Below, piece by piece: positions 51,664-51,719 of a stretch of DNA of 51,719 nucleotides (the stretch's first letter is position 1; each line of letters opens with the position of its first letter). The stretch spans positions 1 through 51,719 of the forward strand of contig CAMWUN010000024.1 of assembly GCA_947177425.1 (NCBI GenBank), in the 5' to 3' direction. Origin of the DNA: an uncultured bacterium. GTDB taxonomy: Bacteria > Bacillota > Clostridia > Lachnospirales > Lachnospiraceae. The position numbers and the translations under genes were made by a program. The notes under the pieces are model-generated. The model did not search any database. It was not told the origin of the DNA and worked only from the letters and a program-made list of their open reading frames with translations.

Positions 51664-51719
51664 TGATTTTTGCACTCTCGAATCACTTTCTTACGACCAG
51701 CGCAGTAAATGCGCAGGTC
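51664..51719 (-). repeat. Dispersed hairpin repeat, copy C (cut by the window end)
   Basis: The reverse complement matches 24488-24543 of copy B with a single mismatch over 55 bp, then the match stops at the right-hand hairpin. Its left part is cut by the window edge. It lies upstream of the BlaI-type gene. Confidence 0.85.

Noticed and set aside
1-51719. Prophage, insertion sequence, integron or conjugative element
   Set aside because: No transposase, integrase, capsid, relaxase or matching terminal repeats were seen.

Overview
The window looks like chromosomal DNA of a gut-type Clostridia, most likely Lachnospiraceae. Supporting signs are strong AGGAGG-type ribosome sites, YesM/YesN-type two-component genes, a DUF4250 gene, AAA-ATPase/PD-(D/E)XK proteins and many sugar ABC transporters. 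No rRNA, tRNA, phage, transposase or CRISPR array is visible. Genus cannot be assigned from the sequence alone.

Region 1 (about 0.2-20 kb, all on the minus strand) is a cell-surface polysaccharide locus. In transcription order it holds a GT39-like membrane glycosyltransferase, an SH3/acidic-tail membrane protein, three GT2 glycosyltransferases, a Wzm/Wzt-type ABC exporter, a DUF4422-GT8 fusion, a degraded membrane gene, three large polytopic membrane genes or acyltransferases, a truncated Uma2 gene, a Wzy-like polymerase and a second DUF6020-like membrane protein. The part from about 3.6 to 10.4 kb is visibly AT-rich and patchy. Two of its genes are interrupted at long poly-G tracts: G10 in an acyltransferase and G9 in a DUF6020-like protein. 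Each is exactly one G away from an open frame, which suggests slipped-strand ON/OFF switching of surface glycan genes, unless the tract lengths are sequencing errors.

Region 2 (20-28 kb) is mixed: a small secreted protein facing an Xre regulator across twin operator-like palindromes, a DHH phosphoesterase, an AAA-ATPase/nuclease-like protein, an unknown membrane protein, a polysaccharide deacetylase and a PAS-GAF-GGDEF protein.

Region 3 (28-39.6 kb) is for deoxyhexose uptake and use. A rhamnose-type ABC transporter operon (ATPase, two permeases, binding protein) ends in an L-rhamnose mutarotase. Next come an AraC regulator and a divergent FucI/AraA-fold isomerase. A YesN/YesM two-component pair diverges from the transporter and probably controls it.

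Region 4 (39.6-49.7 kb) is a mannoside operon: a ROK repressor with operator-like palindromes, a lipoprotein sugar-binding protein, two permeases, a cytoplasmic GH38 alpha-mannosidase, a ROK sugar kinase, a long-form mannose-6-phosphate isomerase with an unusual 250-residue N-terminal domain, and a small DUF4250 gene. Together they would import manno-oligosaccharides, cut them, phosphorylate mannose and convert it to fructose-6-phosphate.

Region 5 (49.9-51.7 kb) is a BlaI/BlaR1-type repressor and M56 sensor-peptidase pair.

Two dispersed intergenic repeat families run through the window. One is a 37-bp unit, five copies, found at gene 3-prime ends. The other is a larger hairpin element, three copies, found in 5-prime intergenic regions.
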